From Hydractinia symbiolongicarpus (lineage: Eukaryota > Cnidaria > Hydrozoa > Anthoathecata > Hydractiniidae): a DNA stretch of 64,000 bases. Of this stretch, positions 10,983 through 24,338 are shown in pieces. The first letter of the stretch is position 1. Every line of letters starts with the position of its first letter. The position numbers and the translations under genes were made by a program. The stretch spans positions 1,614,001-1,678,000 of the forward strand of contig NC_079880.1 in assembly GCF_029227915.1 (NCBI RefSeq), written 5' to 3'. A model generated the notes under the pieces. That model was not told the DNA's origin, did no database searches, and worked only from the letters and a program-made list of their open reading frames with translations.

Positions 10983-13900
10983 TTGGGAAATGAGTTTACT
11001 CACAGGGTACTTTCTTTGTATACATTCGACTATACGGGCCAAGCCCGGGATTTACGGGAAATCGCGTGTTTTCGTTTGCCGGCGATTAAACAACTTTCAT
11101 TAAGCGTCTCATCAAAAATGAAAACATTTCTGAAAACTACAAGTCTCATGCGTTTTAGTGGTGAAAAAATAATTTAAAAAATCGTTCGGGAAATGAGTGT
11201 ACTCCCTGGGTACTTTCTTTGTATACTTTTGACTATACGGGCTGAGTCCGGGATTTACGGGAAGTCGCGGGTTTTCGTTTGCCGGCGATTAAACTTCTTT
11301 CATTCAGCGTCTCATCAAAAATAAAAACATTTTTAAAAACTACAAGTCTCATGGGCTTTAGTGGTAAATAATAATTTAAAAAATCGTTCGGGAAATGAGT
11401 TTACACCCCGGGTACTTTCTTTGTATACTTTTGACTATACGGGCCGAGTCCGGGACTTACGGGAAATCACAGGTTTTCGTTTGCCGGCGATTAAACTTCT
11501 TTTATTCAACGTCTCATCAAAAATGAAAACATTTTTGAAAACTACAAGTCTCATGCGTTTTAGTGGTGAAAAAATAATTTAAAAAATCGTTCGGGAAATG
11601 ATTTTACTCCCTGGGTACTTTCTTTGTATACTTTTGACTATACGGGCCGAGTCCGGGATTTACGGGAAATCGCAGGTTTTCGTTTGCCGGCGATTAAACT
11701 TCATTTATTCAGCGTCTCATCAAAAATGAAAACATTTTTGAAAACTGCAAGTCTCATGCGTTTTAGTGGTGAAAAAATAATTTAAAAAATCGTTGGGGAA
11801 ATGACTTTACTCCCTGGGTACTTTCTTTGTATAATTTTGACTATACGGGCCGAGTCCGGGATTTACGGGAAATCGCAGGTTTTCGTTTGCCGGCGATTAA
11901 ACCACTTTTATTAAGCGTCTCATCAAAAATGAAAACATTTCTGAAAACTACAAGTCTCATGCGTTTTAGTGGTAAAAAAATAATATAAAAATTCGTTTGG
12001 GAAATGAGTTTACTCACAGGGTACTTTCTTTGTATACATTCGACTATACGGGCCAAGCCCGGGATTTACGTGAAATCGCGTGTTTTCGTTTGCCAGCGAT
12101 TAAACAACTTTCATTAAGCGTCTCATCAAAAATGAAAACATTTCTGAAAACTACAAGTCTCATGCGTTTTAGTGGTGAAAATTAATTTAAAAAATCGTTC
12201 GGGAAATGAGTTTACTCCCTGGGTACTTTCTTTGTATACTTTTGACTATACGGGCCGAGTCCGGGATTTACGGGAAGTCGCGGATTTTCGTTTGCCGGCG
12301 ATTAAACTTCTTTTATTCAGCGTCTCATCAAAAATGAAAACATTTTTAAAAACTACAAGTCTCATGCGTTTTAGTGGTGAAAAAATAATTTAAAAAATCG
12401 TTCGGGAAATGAGTTTACACCCTGGGTACTTTCTTTGTATACTTTTGACTATACGGGCCGAGTCCGGGATTTACGGGAAATCGCAGGTTTTCGTTTGCCG
12501 GCGATTAAACTTCTTTTATTCAGCGTCTCATCAAAAATGAAAATATTTTTAAATACTACAAGTCTCATGGGCTTTAGTGGTGAAATAATAATTTAAAAAA
12601 TCGTTCGGAAAATGAGTTTACACCCTGGGTACTTTCTTTGTATACTTTTGACTATACGGGCCGAGTCCGGGATTTACGGGAAATCGCAGGTTTTCGTTTG
12701 CCGGCGATTAAACCACTTTTATTAAGCGTCTCATCAAAAATGAAAACATTTCTGAAAACTACAAGTCTCATGCGTTTTAGTGGTAAAAAAATAATTTAAA
12801 AATTCGTTCGGGAAATGAGTGTACTCCCTGGGTACTTTCTTTGTATACTTTTGACTACACGGGCTGAGTCCGGGATTTACGGGAAGTCGCGGGTTTTCGT
12901 TTGCCGGCGATTAAACTTCTTTCATTCAGCGTCTCATCAAAAATGAAAACATTTTTAAAAACTACAAGTCTCATGGGCTTTAGTGGTAAATAATAATTTA
13001 TAAAATCGTTCGGGAAATGAGTTTACACCCTGGGTACTTTCTTTGTATACTATTGACTATACGGGCCGAGTCCGGGATTTACGGGAAATCGCAGGTTTTC
13101 GTTTGCCGGCGATTAAACTTCTTTTATTCAGCGTCTCATCAAAAATGAAAACATTTTTGAAAACTGCAAGTCTCATGCGTTTTAGTGGTGAAAAAATAAT
13201 TTAAAAAATCGTTGGGGAAATGACTTTACTCCCTGGGTACTTTCTTTGTATAATTTTGACTATACGGGCCGAGTCCGGGATTTACGGGAAATCGCAGGTT
13301 TTCGTTTGCCGGCGATTAAACCACTTTTATTAAGCGTCTCATCAAAAATGAAAACATTTCTGAAAACTACAAGTCTCATGCGTTTTAGTGGTAAAAAAAT
13401 AATTTAAAAAGTCGTTTGGGAAATGAGTTTACTCACAGGGTACTTTCTTTGTATACATTTGACTATACGGGCCAAGCCCGGGATTTACGGGAAATCGCGT
13501 GTTTTCGTTTGCCGGCGATTAAACAACTTTCATTAAGCGTCTCATCAAAAATGAAAACATTTCTGAAAACTACAAGTCTCATGCGTTTTAGTGGTGAAAT
13601 AATAATTTAAAAAATCGTTCGGAAAATGAGTTTACACCCTGGGTACTTTCTTTGTATACTTTTGACTATACGGGCCGAGTCCGGGATTTACGGGAAATCG
13701 CAGGTTTTCGTTTGCCGGCGATTAAACCACTTTTATTAAGCGTCTCATCAAAAATGAAAACATTTCTGAAAACTACAAGTCTCATGCGTTTTAGTGGTAA
13801 AAAAATAATTTAAAAATTCGTTCGGGAAATGAGTGTACTCCCTGGGTACTTTCTTTGTATACTTTTGACTATACGGGCTGAGTCCGGGATTTACGGGAAG

Positions 13901-14835
13901 TCGCGGGTTTTCGTTTGCCGGCGATTAAACTTCTTTCATTCAGCGTCTCATCAAAAATGAAAACATTTTTAAAAACTACAAGTCTCATGGGCTTTAGTGG
14001 TGAAATAATAATTTAAAAAATCGTTCGGAAAATGAGTTTACACCCTGGGTACTTTCTTTGTATACTTTTGACTATACGGGCCGAGTCCGGGATTTACGGG
14101 AAATCGCAGGTTTTCGTTTGCCGGCGATTAAACCACTTTTATTAAGCGTCTCATCAAAAATGAAAACATTTCTGAAAACTGCAAGTCTCATGCGTTTTAG
14201 TGGTAAAAAAATAATTTAAAAATTCGTTCGGGAAATGAGTGTACTCCCTGGGTACTTTCTTTGTATACTTTTGACTATACGGGCTGAGTCCGGGATTTAC
14301 GGGAAGTCGCGGGTTTTCGTTTGCCGGCGATTAAACTTCTTTCATTCAGCGTCTCATCAAAAATGAAAACATTTTTAAAAACTACAAGTCTCATGGGCTT
14401 TAGTGGTAAATAATAATTTATAAAATCGTTCGGGAAATGAGTTTACACCCTGGGTACTTTCTTTGTATACTTTTGACTATACGGGCCGAGTCCGGGATTT
14501 ACGGGAAATCGCAGGTTTTCGTTTGCCGGCGATTAAACTTCTTTTATTCAGCGTCTCATCAAAAATGAAAACATTTTTGAAAACTGCAAGTCTCATGCGT
14601 TTTAGTGGTGAAAAAATAATTTAAAAAATCGTTGGGGAAATGACTTTACTCCCTGGGTACTTTCTTTGTATAATTTTGACTATACGGGCCGAGTCCGGGA
14701 TTTACGGGAAATCGCAGGTTTTCGTTTGCCGGCGATTAAACCACTTTTATTAAGCGTCTCATCAAAAATGAAAACATTTCTGAAAACTACAAGTCTCATG
14801 CGTTTTAGTGGTAAAAAAATAATTTAAAAAGTCGT
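10983..14835 (+). repeat. R-anchored HOR units of 5, 7 and 7 monomers
   Basis: R monomers (actcacaggg, cattcgac, ccaagcccggg, atcgcgtgttttcg) begin at 10983, 11997, 13416 and 14836, giving units of 1014, 1419 and 1420 bp. A U monomer (gttggggaaatgactttac) precedes R at about 11800, 13216 and 14637. The 7-mer at 13416 contains Q T Q T Q U after R, so a Q-T dimer is itself repeated at about 13627 and 14032. The R at 13416 has catttgac instead of cattcgac. Confidence 0.8.
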
Positions 14836-16862
14836 TTGGGAAATGAGTTTACTCACAGGGTACTTTCTTTGTATACATTCGACTATACGGGCCAAGCCCG
14901 GGATTTACGGGAAATCGCGTGTTTTCGTTTGCCGGCGATTAAACAACTTTCATTAAGCGTCTCATCAAAAATGAAAACATTTCTGAAAACTACAAGTCTC
15001 ATGCGTTTTAGTGGTGAAAATTAATTTAAAAAATCGTTCGGGAAGTGAGTTTACTCCCTGGGTACTTTCTTTGTATACTTTTGACTATACGGGCCGAGTC
15101 CGGGTTTTACTGGAAGTCGCGGATTTTCGTTTGCCGGCGATTAAACTTCTTTTATTCAGCGTCTCATCAAAAATGAAAACATTTTTAAAAACTACAAGTC
15201 TCATGGGCTTTAGTGGTGAAATAATAATTTAAAAAATCGTTCGGGAAATGAGTTTACACCCCGGGTACTTTCTTTGTATACTTTTGACTATACGGGCCGA
15301 GTCCGGGACTTACGGGAAATCGCAGGTTTTCGTTTGCCGGCGATTAAACTTCTTTTACTCAGTGTCTCATCAAAAATGAAAACATTTTTGAAAACTACAA
15401 GTCTCATGCGTTTTAGTGGTGAAAAAATAATTTAAAAAATCGTTCGGGAAATGAGTTTACACCCTGGGTACTTTCTTTGTATACTTTTGACTATACGGGC
15501 CGAGTCCGGGATTTACGGGAAATAGCAGGTCTTCGTTTGCCGGCGATTAAACTTCTTTTATTCAGCGTCTCATCAAAAATGAAAATATTTTTAAATACTA
15601 CAAGTCTCATGGGCTTTAGTGGTGAAATAATAATTTAAAAAATCGTTCGGGAAATGAGTTTACACCCTGGGTACTTTCTTTGTATACTTTTGACTATACG
15701 GGCCGAGTCCGGGATTTACGGGAAATCGCAGGTTTTCGTTTGCCGGCGAATAAACCACTTTTATTAAGCGTCTCATCAAAAATGAAAACATTTCTGAAAA
15801 CTACAAGTCTCATGCGTTTTAGTGGTAAAAAAATAATTTAAAAATTCGTTCGGGAAATGAGTGTACTCCCTGGGTACTTTCTTTGTATACTTTTGACTAT
15901 ACGGGCTGAGTCCGGGATTTACGGTAAGTCGCGGTTTTCGTTTGCCGGCGATTAAACTTCTTTCATTCAGCGACTCATCAAAAATGAAAACATTTTTAAA
16001 AACTACAAGTCTCATGGGCTTTAGTGGTAAATAATAATTTAAAAAATCGTTCGGGAAATGAGTTTACACCCCGGGTTCTTTCTTTGTATACTTTTGACTA
16101 TACGGGCCGAGTCCGGGACTTACGGGAAATCGCAGGTTTTCGTTTGCCGGCGATTAAACTTCTTTTATTCAGCGTCTCATCAAAAATGAAAACATTTTTG
16201 AAAACTACAAGTCTCATGCGTTTTAGTGGTGAAAAAATAATTTAAAAAATCGTTCGGGAAATGAGTTTACTCCCTGGGTACTTTCTTTGTATACTTTTGA
16301 CTATACGGGCTGAGTCCGGGATTTACGGGAAGTCGCGGGTTTTCGTTTGCCGGCGATTAAACTTCTTTTATTCAGAGTCTCATCAAAAATTAAAATATTT
16401 TTAAATACTACAAGTCTCATGGGCTTTAGTGGTGAAATAATAATTTAAAAAATCGTTCGGGAAATGAGTTTACACCCTGGGTACTTTCTTTGTATACTTT
16501 TGACTATACGGGCCGAGTCCGGGATTTACGGGAAATCGCAGGTTTTCGTTTGCCGGCGATTAAACTTCTTTTATTCAGCGTCTCATCAAAAATGAAAACA
16601 TTTTTGAAAACTACAAGTCTCATGCGTTTTAGTGGTGAAAAAATAATTTAAAAAATCGTTGGGGAAATGACTTTACTCCCTGGGTACTTTCTTTGTATAA
16701 TTTTGACTATACGGGCCGAGTCCGGGATTTACGGGAAATCGCAGGTTTTTGTTTGCCGGCGATTAAACCACTTTTATTAAGCGTCTCATCAAAAATGAAA
16801 ACATTTCTGAAAACTACAAGTCTCATGCGTTTTAGTGGTAAAAAAATAATTTAAAAATTCGT
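14836..16862 (+). repeat. R-anchored 10-monomer unit (2027 bp)
   Basis: Order: R P Q Q Q T Q P Q U. It contains private changes such as gggaagtgag near 15043, gggttttactgg near 15103, a one-base loss in gtcgcggttttcg near 15929, and cgactcatc near 15971. The Q-T-Q-P run resembles that at 19.9-20.6 kb, so the block has been reused. Confidence 0.75.
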
Positions 16863-19302
16863 TTGGGAAATGAGTTTACTCACAGGGTACTTTCTTTGTA
16901 TACATTCGACTATACGGGCCAAGCCCGGGATTTACGGGAAATCGCGTGTTTTCGTTTGCCGGCGATTAAACAACTTTCATTAAGCGTCTCATCAAAAATG
17001 AAAACATTTCTGAAAACTACAAGTCTCATGCGTTTTAGTGGTGAAAATTAATTTAAAAAATCGTTCGGGAAATGAGTTTACTCCCTGGGTACTTTCTTTG
17101 TATACTTTTGACTATACGGGCCGAGTCCGGGATTTACGGGAAGTCGCGGATTTTCGTTTGCCGGCGATTAAACTTCTTTTATTCAGCGTCTCATCAAAAA
17201 TGAAAACATTTTTAAAAACTACAAGTCTCATGGGCTTTAGTGGTGAATTAATAATTTAAAAAATCGTTCGGGAAATGAGTTTACACCCCGGGTACTTTCT
17301 TTGTATACTTTTGACTATACGGGCCGAGTCCGGGACTTACGGGAAATCGCAGGTTTTCGTTTGCCGGCGATTAAACTTCTTTTATTCAGTGTCTCATCAA
17401 AAATGAAAACATTTTTGAAAACTACAAGTCTCATGCATTTTAGTGGTGAAAAAATAATTTAAAAAATCGTTCGGGAAATGAGTTTACACCCTGGGTACTT
17501 TCTTTGTATACTTTTGACTATACGGGCCGAGTCCGGGACTTACGGGAAATCGCAGGTTTTCGTTTGCCGGCGATTAAACTTCTTTTATTCAGTGTCTCAT
17601 TAAAAATGAAAACATTTTTAAAAACTACAAGTCTCATGGGCTTTAGTGGTGAAATAATAATTTAAAAAATCGCTCGGGAAATGAGTTTACACCCCGGGTA
17701 CTTTCTTTGTATACTTTTGACTATACGGGCCGAGTCCGGGATCTACGGGAAATCGCAGGTTTTCGTTTGCCGGCGATTAAACTTCTTTTATTCAGCGTCT
17801 CATCAAAAATGAAAACATTTTTGAAAACTACAAGTCTCATGCGTTTTAGTGGTGAAAAAATAATTTAAAAAATCGTTCGGGAAATGAGTTTACTCCCTGG
17901 GTACTTTCTTTGTATACTTTTGACTATACGGGCCGAGTCCGGGATTTACGGGAAATCGCAGGTTTTCGTTTGCCGGCGATTAAACTTCTTTTATTCAGCG
18001 TCTCATCAAAAATGAAAACATTTTTGAAAACTACAAGTCTCATGCGTTTTAGTGGTGAAAAAATAATTTAAAAAATCGTTGGGGAAATGACTTTACTCCC
18101 TGGGTACTTTCTTTGTATAATTTTGACTATACGGGCCGAGTCCGGGATTTACGGGAAATCGCAGGTTTTTGTTTGCCGGCGATTAAACCACTTTTATTAA
18201 GCGTCTCATCAAAAATGAAAACATTTCTGAAAACTACAAGTCTCATGCGTTTTAGTGGTAAAAAAATAATTTAAAAATTCGTTTGGGAAATGAGTTTACT
18301 CACAGGGTACTTTCTTTGTATACATTCGACTATACGGGCCAAGCCCGGGATTTACGGGAAATCGCGTGTTTTCGTTTGCCGGCGATTAAACAACTTTCAT
18401 TAAGCGTCTCATCAAAAATGAAAACATTTCTGAAAACTACAAGTCTCATGCGTTTTAGTGGTGAAAATTAATTTAAAAAATCGTTCGGGAAATGAGTTTA
18501 CTCCCTGGGTACTTTCTTTGTATACTTTTGACTATACGGGCCGAGTCGGGGATTTACGGGAAGTCGCGGATTTTCGTTTGCCGGCGATTAAACTTCTTTT
18601 ATTCAGCGTCTCATCAAAAATGAAAACATTTTTAAAAACTACAAGTCTCATGGGCTTTAGTGGTGAATTAATAATTTAAAAAATCGTTCGGGAAATGAGT
18701 TTACACCCCGGGTACTTTCTTTGTATACTTTTGACTATACGGGCCGAGTCCGGGACTTACGGGAAATCGCAGGTTTTCGTTTGCCGGCGATTAAACTTCT
18801 TTTATTCAGTGTCTCATCAAAAATGAAAACATTTTTGAAAACTACAAGTCTCATGCATTTTAGTGGTGAAAAAATAATTTAAAAAATCGTTCGGGAAATG
18901 AGTTTACACCCTGGGTACTTTCTTTGTATACTTTTGACTATACGGGCCGAGTCCGGGACTTACGGGAAATCGCAGGTTTTCGTTTGCCGGCGATTAAACT
19001 TCTTTTATTCAGTGTCTCATTAAAAATGAAAACATTTTTAAAAACTACAAGTCTCATGGGCTTTAGTGGTGAAATAATAATTTAAAAAATCGCTCGGGAA
19101 ATGAGTTTACACCCCGGGTACTTTCTTTGTATACTTTTGACTATACGGGCCGAGTCCGGGATCTACGGGAAATCGCAGGTTTTCGTTTGCCGGCGATTAA
19201 ACTTCTTTTATTCAGCGTCTCATCAAAAATGAAAACATTTTTGAAAACTACAAGTCTCATGCGTTTTAGTGGTGAAAAAATAATTTAAAAAATCGTTCGG
19301 GA
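16863..19302 (+). repeat. Tandem 7-monomer HOR (1420 bp), two copies, second incomplete
   Basis: R P Q Q Q P U starts at 16863 and again at 18283, a shift of 1420 bp. Shared private variants confirm it: gaattaataattt near 17245 and 18665, catgcatttt (atgcat at 17433 and 18853), and gggatctacggg in the third Q. The second copy follows the first until its sixth monomer (P at about 19290), which switches to the sequence of the unit's second monomer (gaagtcgcggatt, then gggctttag). Confidence 0.85.
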
Positions 19303-21122
19303 AATGAGTTTACTCCCTGGGTACTTTCTTTGTATACTTTTGACTATACGGGCCGAGTCCGGGATTTACGGGAAGTCGCGGATTTTCGTTTGCCGGCGAT
19401 TAAACTTCTTTTATTCAGCGTCTCATCAAAAATGAAAACATTTTTAAAAACTACAAGTCTCATGGGCTTTAGTGGTGAAATAATAATTTAAAAAATCGTT
19501 CGGGAAATGAGTTTACACCCCGGGTACTTTCTTTGTATACTTTTGACTATACGGGCCGAGTCCGGGACTTACGGGAAATCGCAGGTTTTCGTTTGCCGGC
19601 GATTAAACTTCTTTTATTCAGTGTCTCATCAAAAATGAAAACATTTTTGAAAACTACAAGTCTCATGCATTTTAGTGGTGAAAAAATAATTTAAAAAATC
19701 GTTCGGGAAATGAGTTTACACCCTGGGTACTTTCTTTGTATACTTTTGACTATACGGGCCGAGTCCGGGATTTACGGGAAATCGCAGGTTTTCGTTTGCC
19801 GGCGATTAAACTTCTTTTATTCAGCGTCTCATCAAAAATGAAAATATTTTTAAATACTACAAGTCTCATGGGCTTTAGTGGTGAAATAATAATTTAAAAA
19901 ATCGTTCAGGAAATGAGTTTACACCCTGGGTACTTTCTTTATATACTTTTGACTATACGGGCCGAGTCCGGGATTTACGGGAAATCGCAGGTTTTCGTTT
20001 GCCGGCGATTAAACCACTTTTATTAAGCGTCTCATCAAAAATGAAAACATTTCTGAAAACTACAAGTCTCATGCGTTTTAGTGGTAAAAAAATAATTTAA
20101 AAATTCGTTCGGGAAATGAGTGTACTCCCTGGGTACTTTCTTTGTATACTTTTGACTATACGGGCTGAGTCCGGGATTTACGGGAAGTTGTGGGTTTTCG
20201 TTTGCCGGCGATTAAACTTCTTTCATTCAGCGTCTCATCAAAAATGAAAACATTTTTAAAAACTACAAGTCTCATGGGTTTTAGTGGTAAATAATAATTT
20301 GAAAAATCGTTCGGGAAATGAGTTTACACCCCGGGTTCTTTCTTTGTATACTTTTGACTATACGGGCCGAGTCCGGGACTTACGGGAAATCGCAGGTTTT
20401 CGTTTGCCGGCGATTAAACTTCTTTTATTCAGCGTCTCATCAAAAATGAAAACATTTTTGAAAACTACAAGTCTCATGCGTTTTAGTGGTGAAAAAATAA
20501 TTTAAAAAATCGTTCGGGAAATGAGTTTACTCCCTGGGTACTTTCTTTGTATACTTTTGACTATACGGGCTGAGTCCGGGATTTACGGGAAGTCGCGGGT
20601 TTTCGTTTGCCGGCGATTAAACTTCTTTTATTCAGCGTCTCATCAAAAATGAAAATATTTTTAAATACTACAAGTCTCATGGGCTTTAGTGGTGAAATAA
20701 TAATTTAAAAAATCGTTCGGGAAATGAGTTTACACCCTGGGCACTTTCTTTGTATACTTTTGACTATACGGGCCGAGTCCGGGATTTACGGGAAATCGCA
20801 GGTTTTCGTTTGCCGGCGATTAAACTTCTTTTATTCAGCGTCTCATTAAAAATGAAAACATTTTTGAAAACTACAAGTCTCATGCGTTTTAGTGGTGAAA
20901 AAATAATTTAAAAAATCGTTGTGGAAATGACTTTACTCCCTGGGTACATTCTTTGTATAATTTTGACTATACGGGCCGAGTCCGGGATTTACGGGAAATC
21001 GCAGGTTTTCGTTTGCCGGCGATTAAACCACCTTAATTAAGCGTCTCATCAAAAATGAAAACATTTCTGAAAACTACTAGTCTCATGCGTTTTAGTGGTA
21101 AAAAAATAATTTAAAAATTCGT
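19303..21122 (+). repeat. Re-run of P-Q-Q followed by Q T Q P Q U
   Basis: After the switch in the P monomer near 19360 the array replays P Q Q. The atgcat marker recurs at 19665, 812 bp (four monomers) after 18853. It continues with Q, T (gaagttgtgggttttcg), Q (gggttctttc), P, Q and U (gttgtgg, ccaccttaattaag). The R-to-R distance from 18283 to 21123 is 2840 bp, or 14 monomers. Confidence 0.75.
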
Positions 21123-21904
21123 TTGGGAAATGAGTTTACTCACAGGGTACTTTCTTTGTATACATTCGACTATACGGGCCAAGCCCGGGATTTACGGGAA
21201 ATCGCGTGTTTTCGTTTGCCGGCGATTAAACAACTTTCATTAAGCGTCTCATCAAAAATGAAAACATTTCTGAAAACTACAAGTCTCATGCGTTTTAGTG
21301 GTGAAAATTAATTTAAAAAATCGTTCGGGAAATGAGTTTACTCCCTGGGTACTTTCTTTGTATACTTTTGACTATACGGGCCGAGTCCGGGATTTACGGG
21401 AAATCGCGGATGTTCGTTTGCCGGCGATTAAACTTCTTTTATTCAGCGTCTCATCAAAAATGAAAACAATTTAAAAACTACAAGTCTCATGGGCTTTAGT
21501 GGTGAAATAATAATTTAAAAAATCGTTCGGGAAGTGAGTTTACACCACGGGTACTTTCTTTGTATACTTTTGACTATACGGGCCGAGTCCGGGACTTACG
21601 GGAAATCGCAGGTTTTCGTTTGCCGGCGATTAAACTTCTTTTATTCAGTGTCTCATCAAAAATGAAAACATTTTTAAAAACTACAAGTCTCATGCGTTTT
21701 AGTGGTGAAAAAATAATTTAAAAAATCGTTCGGGAAATGAGTGTACTCCCTGGGTACTTCCTTTGTATACTTTTGACTATACGGGCTGAGTCCAGGATTT
21801 ACGGGAAGTCGCGGGTTTTCGTTTGCCGGCGATTAAACTTCTTTCATTCAGCGTCTCATCAAAAATGAAAACATTTTTAAAAACTACAAGTCTCATGGGC
21901 TTTA
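21123..21904 (+). repeat. R P Q T monomers before the 12-mer duplication
   Basis: An R (21123) is followed by P with atcgcggatgttcg and a shortened tail (gaaaacaatttaaaaac), then Q (gggaagtgag, caccacggg) and T (tacttcctttg). From here no R occurs for 33 monomers (next at 27816), although U monomers are still present. Confidence 0.7.
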
Positions 21905-24338
21905 GTGGTAAATAATAATTTAAAAAATAGTTCGGGAAATGAGTTTACACCCCGGGTACTTTCTTTGTATACTTTTGACTATACGGGCCGAGTCCGGGAC
22001 TTACGGGAAATCGCAGGTTTTCGTTTGCCGGCGATTAAACTTCTTTTATTCAGCGTCTCATCAAAAATGAAAACATTTTTGAAAACTACAAGTCTCATGC
22101 GTTTTAGTGGTGAAAAAATAATTTAAAAAATCGTTCGGGAAATGAGTTTACTCCCTGGGTACTTCCTTTGTTACTTTTGACTATACGGGCTGAGTCAGGG
22201 ATTTACGGGAAGTCGCGGGTTTTCGTTTGCCGGCGATTAAACTTCTTTTATTCAGCGTCTCATCAAAAATGAAAATATTTTTAAATACTACAAGTCTCAT
22301 GGGCTTTAGTGGTGAAATAATAATTTAAAAAATCGTTCGGGAAATGAGTTTACACCCTGGGTACTTTCTTTGTATACTTTTGACTATACGGGCCGAGACC
22401 GGGATTTACGGGAAATCGCAGGTTTTCGTTTGCCGGCGATTAAACTTCTTTTATTCAGCGTCTCATCAAAAATAAAAATATTTTTAAATACTACAAGTCT
22501 CATGGGCTTTAGTGGTGAAATAATAATTTAAAAAATCGTTCGGGAAATGAGTTTACACCCTGGGTACTTTCTTTGTATACTTTTGACTATACGGGCCGAG
22601 TCCGGGATTTACGGGAAATCGCAGGTTTTCGTTTGCCGGCGATTAAACCACTTTTATTAAGCGTCTCATCAAAAATGAAAACATTTCTGAAAACTACAAG
22701 TCTCATGCGTTTTAGTGGTAAAAAAATAATTTAAAAATTCGTTCGGGAAATGAGTGTACTCCCTGGGTACTTTCTTTGTATACTTTTTGACTATACGGGC
22801 TGAGTCCGGGATTTACGGGAAGTCGCGGGTTTTCGTTTGCCGGCGATTAAACTTCTTTCATTCAGCGTCTCATCAAAAATGAAAACATTTTTAAAAACTA
22901 CAAGTGTCATGGGCTTTAGTGGTAAATAATAATTTAAAAAATCGTTCGGGAAATGAGTTTACACCCCGGGTTCTTTCTTTGTATACTTTTGACTATACGG
23001 GCCGAGTCAGGGACTTACGGGAAATCGCAGGTTTTCGTTTGCCGGCGATTAAACTTCTTTTATTCAGCGTCTCATCAAAAATGAAAACATTTTTGAAAAC
23101 TACAAGTCTCATGCGTTTTAGTGGTGAAAAAATAATTTAAAAAATCGTTCGGGAAATGAGTTTACTCCCTGGGTACTTTCTTTGTATACTTTTGACTATA
23201 CGGGCTGAGTCCGGGATTTACGGGAAGTCGCGGGTTTTCGTTTGCCGGCGATTAAACTTCTTTTATTCAGCGTCTCATCAAAAATGAAAATATTTTTAAA
23301 TACTACAAGTCTCATGGGCTTTAGTGGTGAAATAATAATTTAAAAAATCGTTCGGGAATTGAGTTTACACCCTGGGTACTTTCTCTGTATACTTTTGACT
23401 ATACGGGCCGAGTCCGGGATTTACGGGAAATCGCAGGTTTTCGTTTGCCGGCGATTAAACTTCTTTTATTCAGCGTCTCATTAAAAATGAAAACATTTTT
23501 GAAAACTACAAGTCTCATGCGTTTTAGTGGTGAAAAAATAATTTAAAAAATCGTTGTGGAAATGACTTTACTCCCTGGGTACATTCTTTGTATAATTTTG
23601 ACTATACGGGCCGAGTCCGGGATTTACGGGAAATCGCAGGTTTTCGTTTGCCGGCGATTAAACTTCTTTTATTCAGTGTCTCATCAAAAATGAAAACATT
23701 TTTAATAACTACAAGTCTCATGGGCTTTAGTGGTGAAATAATAATTTAAAAAATCGTTCGGGAAATGAGTTTACACCACGGGTACTTTCTTTGTATACTT
23801 TTGACTATACGGGCCGAGTCCGGGACTTACGGGAAATCGCCGGTTTTCGTTTGCCGGCGATTAAACTTCTTTTATTCAGCGTCTCATCAAAAATGAAAAC
23901 ATTTTTAAAAACTACAAGTCTCATGGGCTTTAGTGGTGAAATAATAATTTAAAAAATCGTTCGGGAAATGAGTTTACACCACGGGTACTTTCTTTGTATA
24001 CTTTTGACTATACGGGCCGAGTCCGGGACTTACGGGAAATCGCAGGTTTTCGTTTGCCGGCGATTTAACTTCTTTTATTCAGTGTCTCATCAAAAATGAA
24101 AACATTTTTGAAAACTACAAGTCTCATGCGTTTTAGTGGTGAAAAAATAATTTAAAAAATCGTTCGGGAAATGAGTGTACTCCCTGGGCACTTTCTTTGT
24201 ATACTTTTGTCTATACGGGCTGAGTCCGGGATTTACGGGAAGTCGCGGGTTTTCGTTTGCCGGCGATTAAACTTCTTTCATTCAGCGTCTCATCAAAAAT
24301 GAAAACATTTTTAAAAACTACAAGTCTCATGGGCTTTA
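21905..24338 (+). repeat. 12-monomer duplication, copy 1 (2434 bp)
   Basis: Twelve monomers that recur 2434 bp downstream. Private markers that keep exactly this spacing: ttgttac (22168 / 24602), tactttttga with an extra T (22781 / 25215), tttctctg (23380 / 25814), taataac (23703 / 26137) and cgatttaac (24061 / 26495). Single-base oddities shared at constant distance make common descent by one duplication very likely. Confidence 0.9.
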
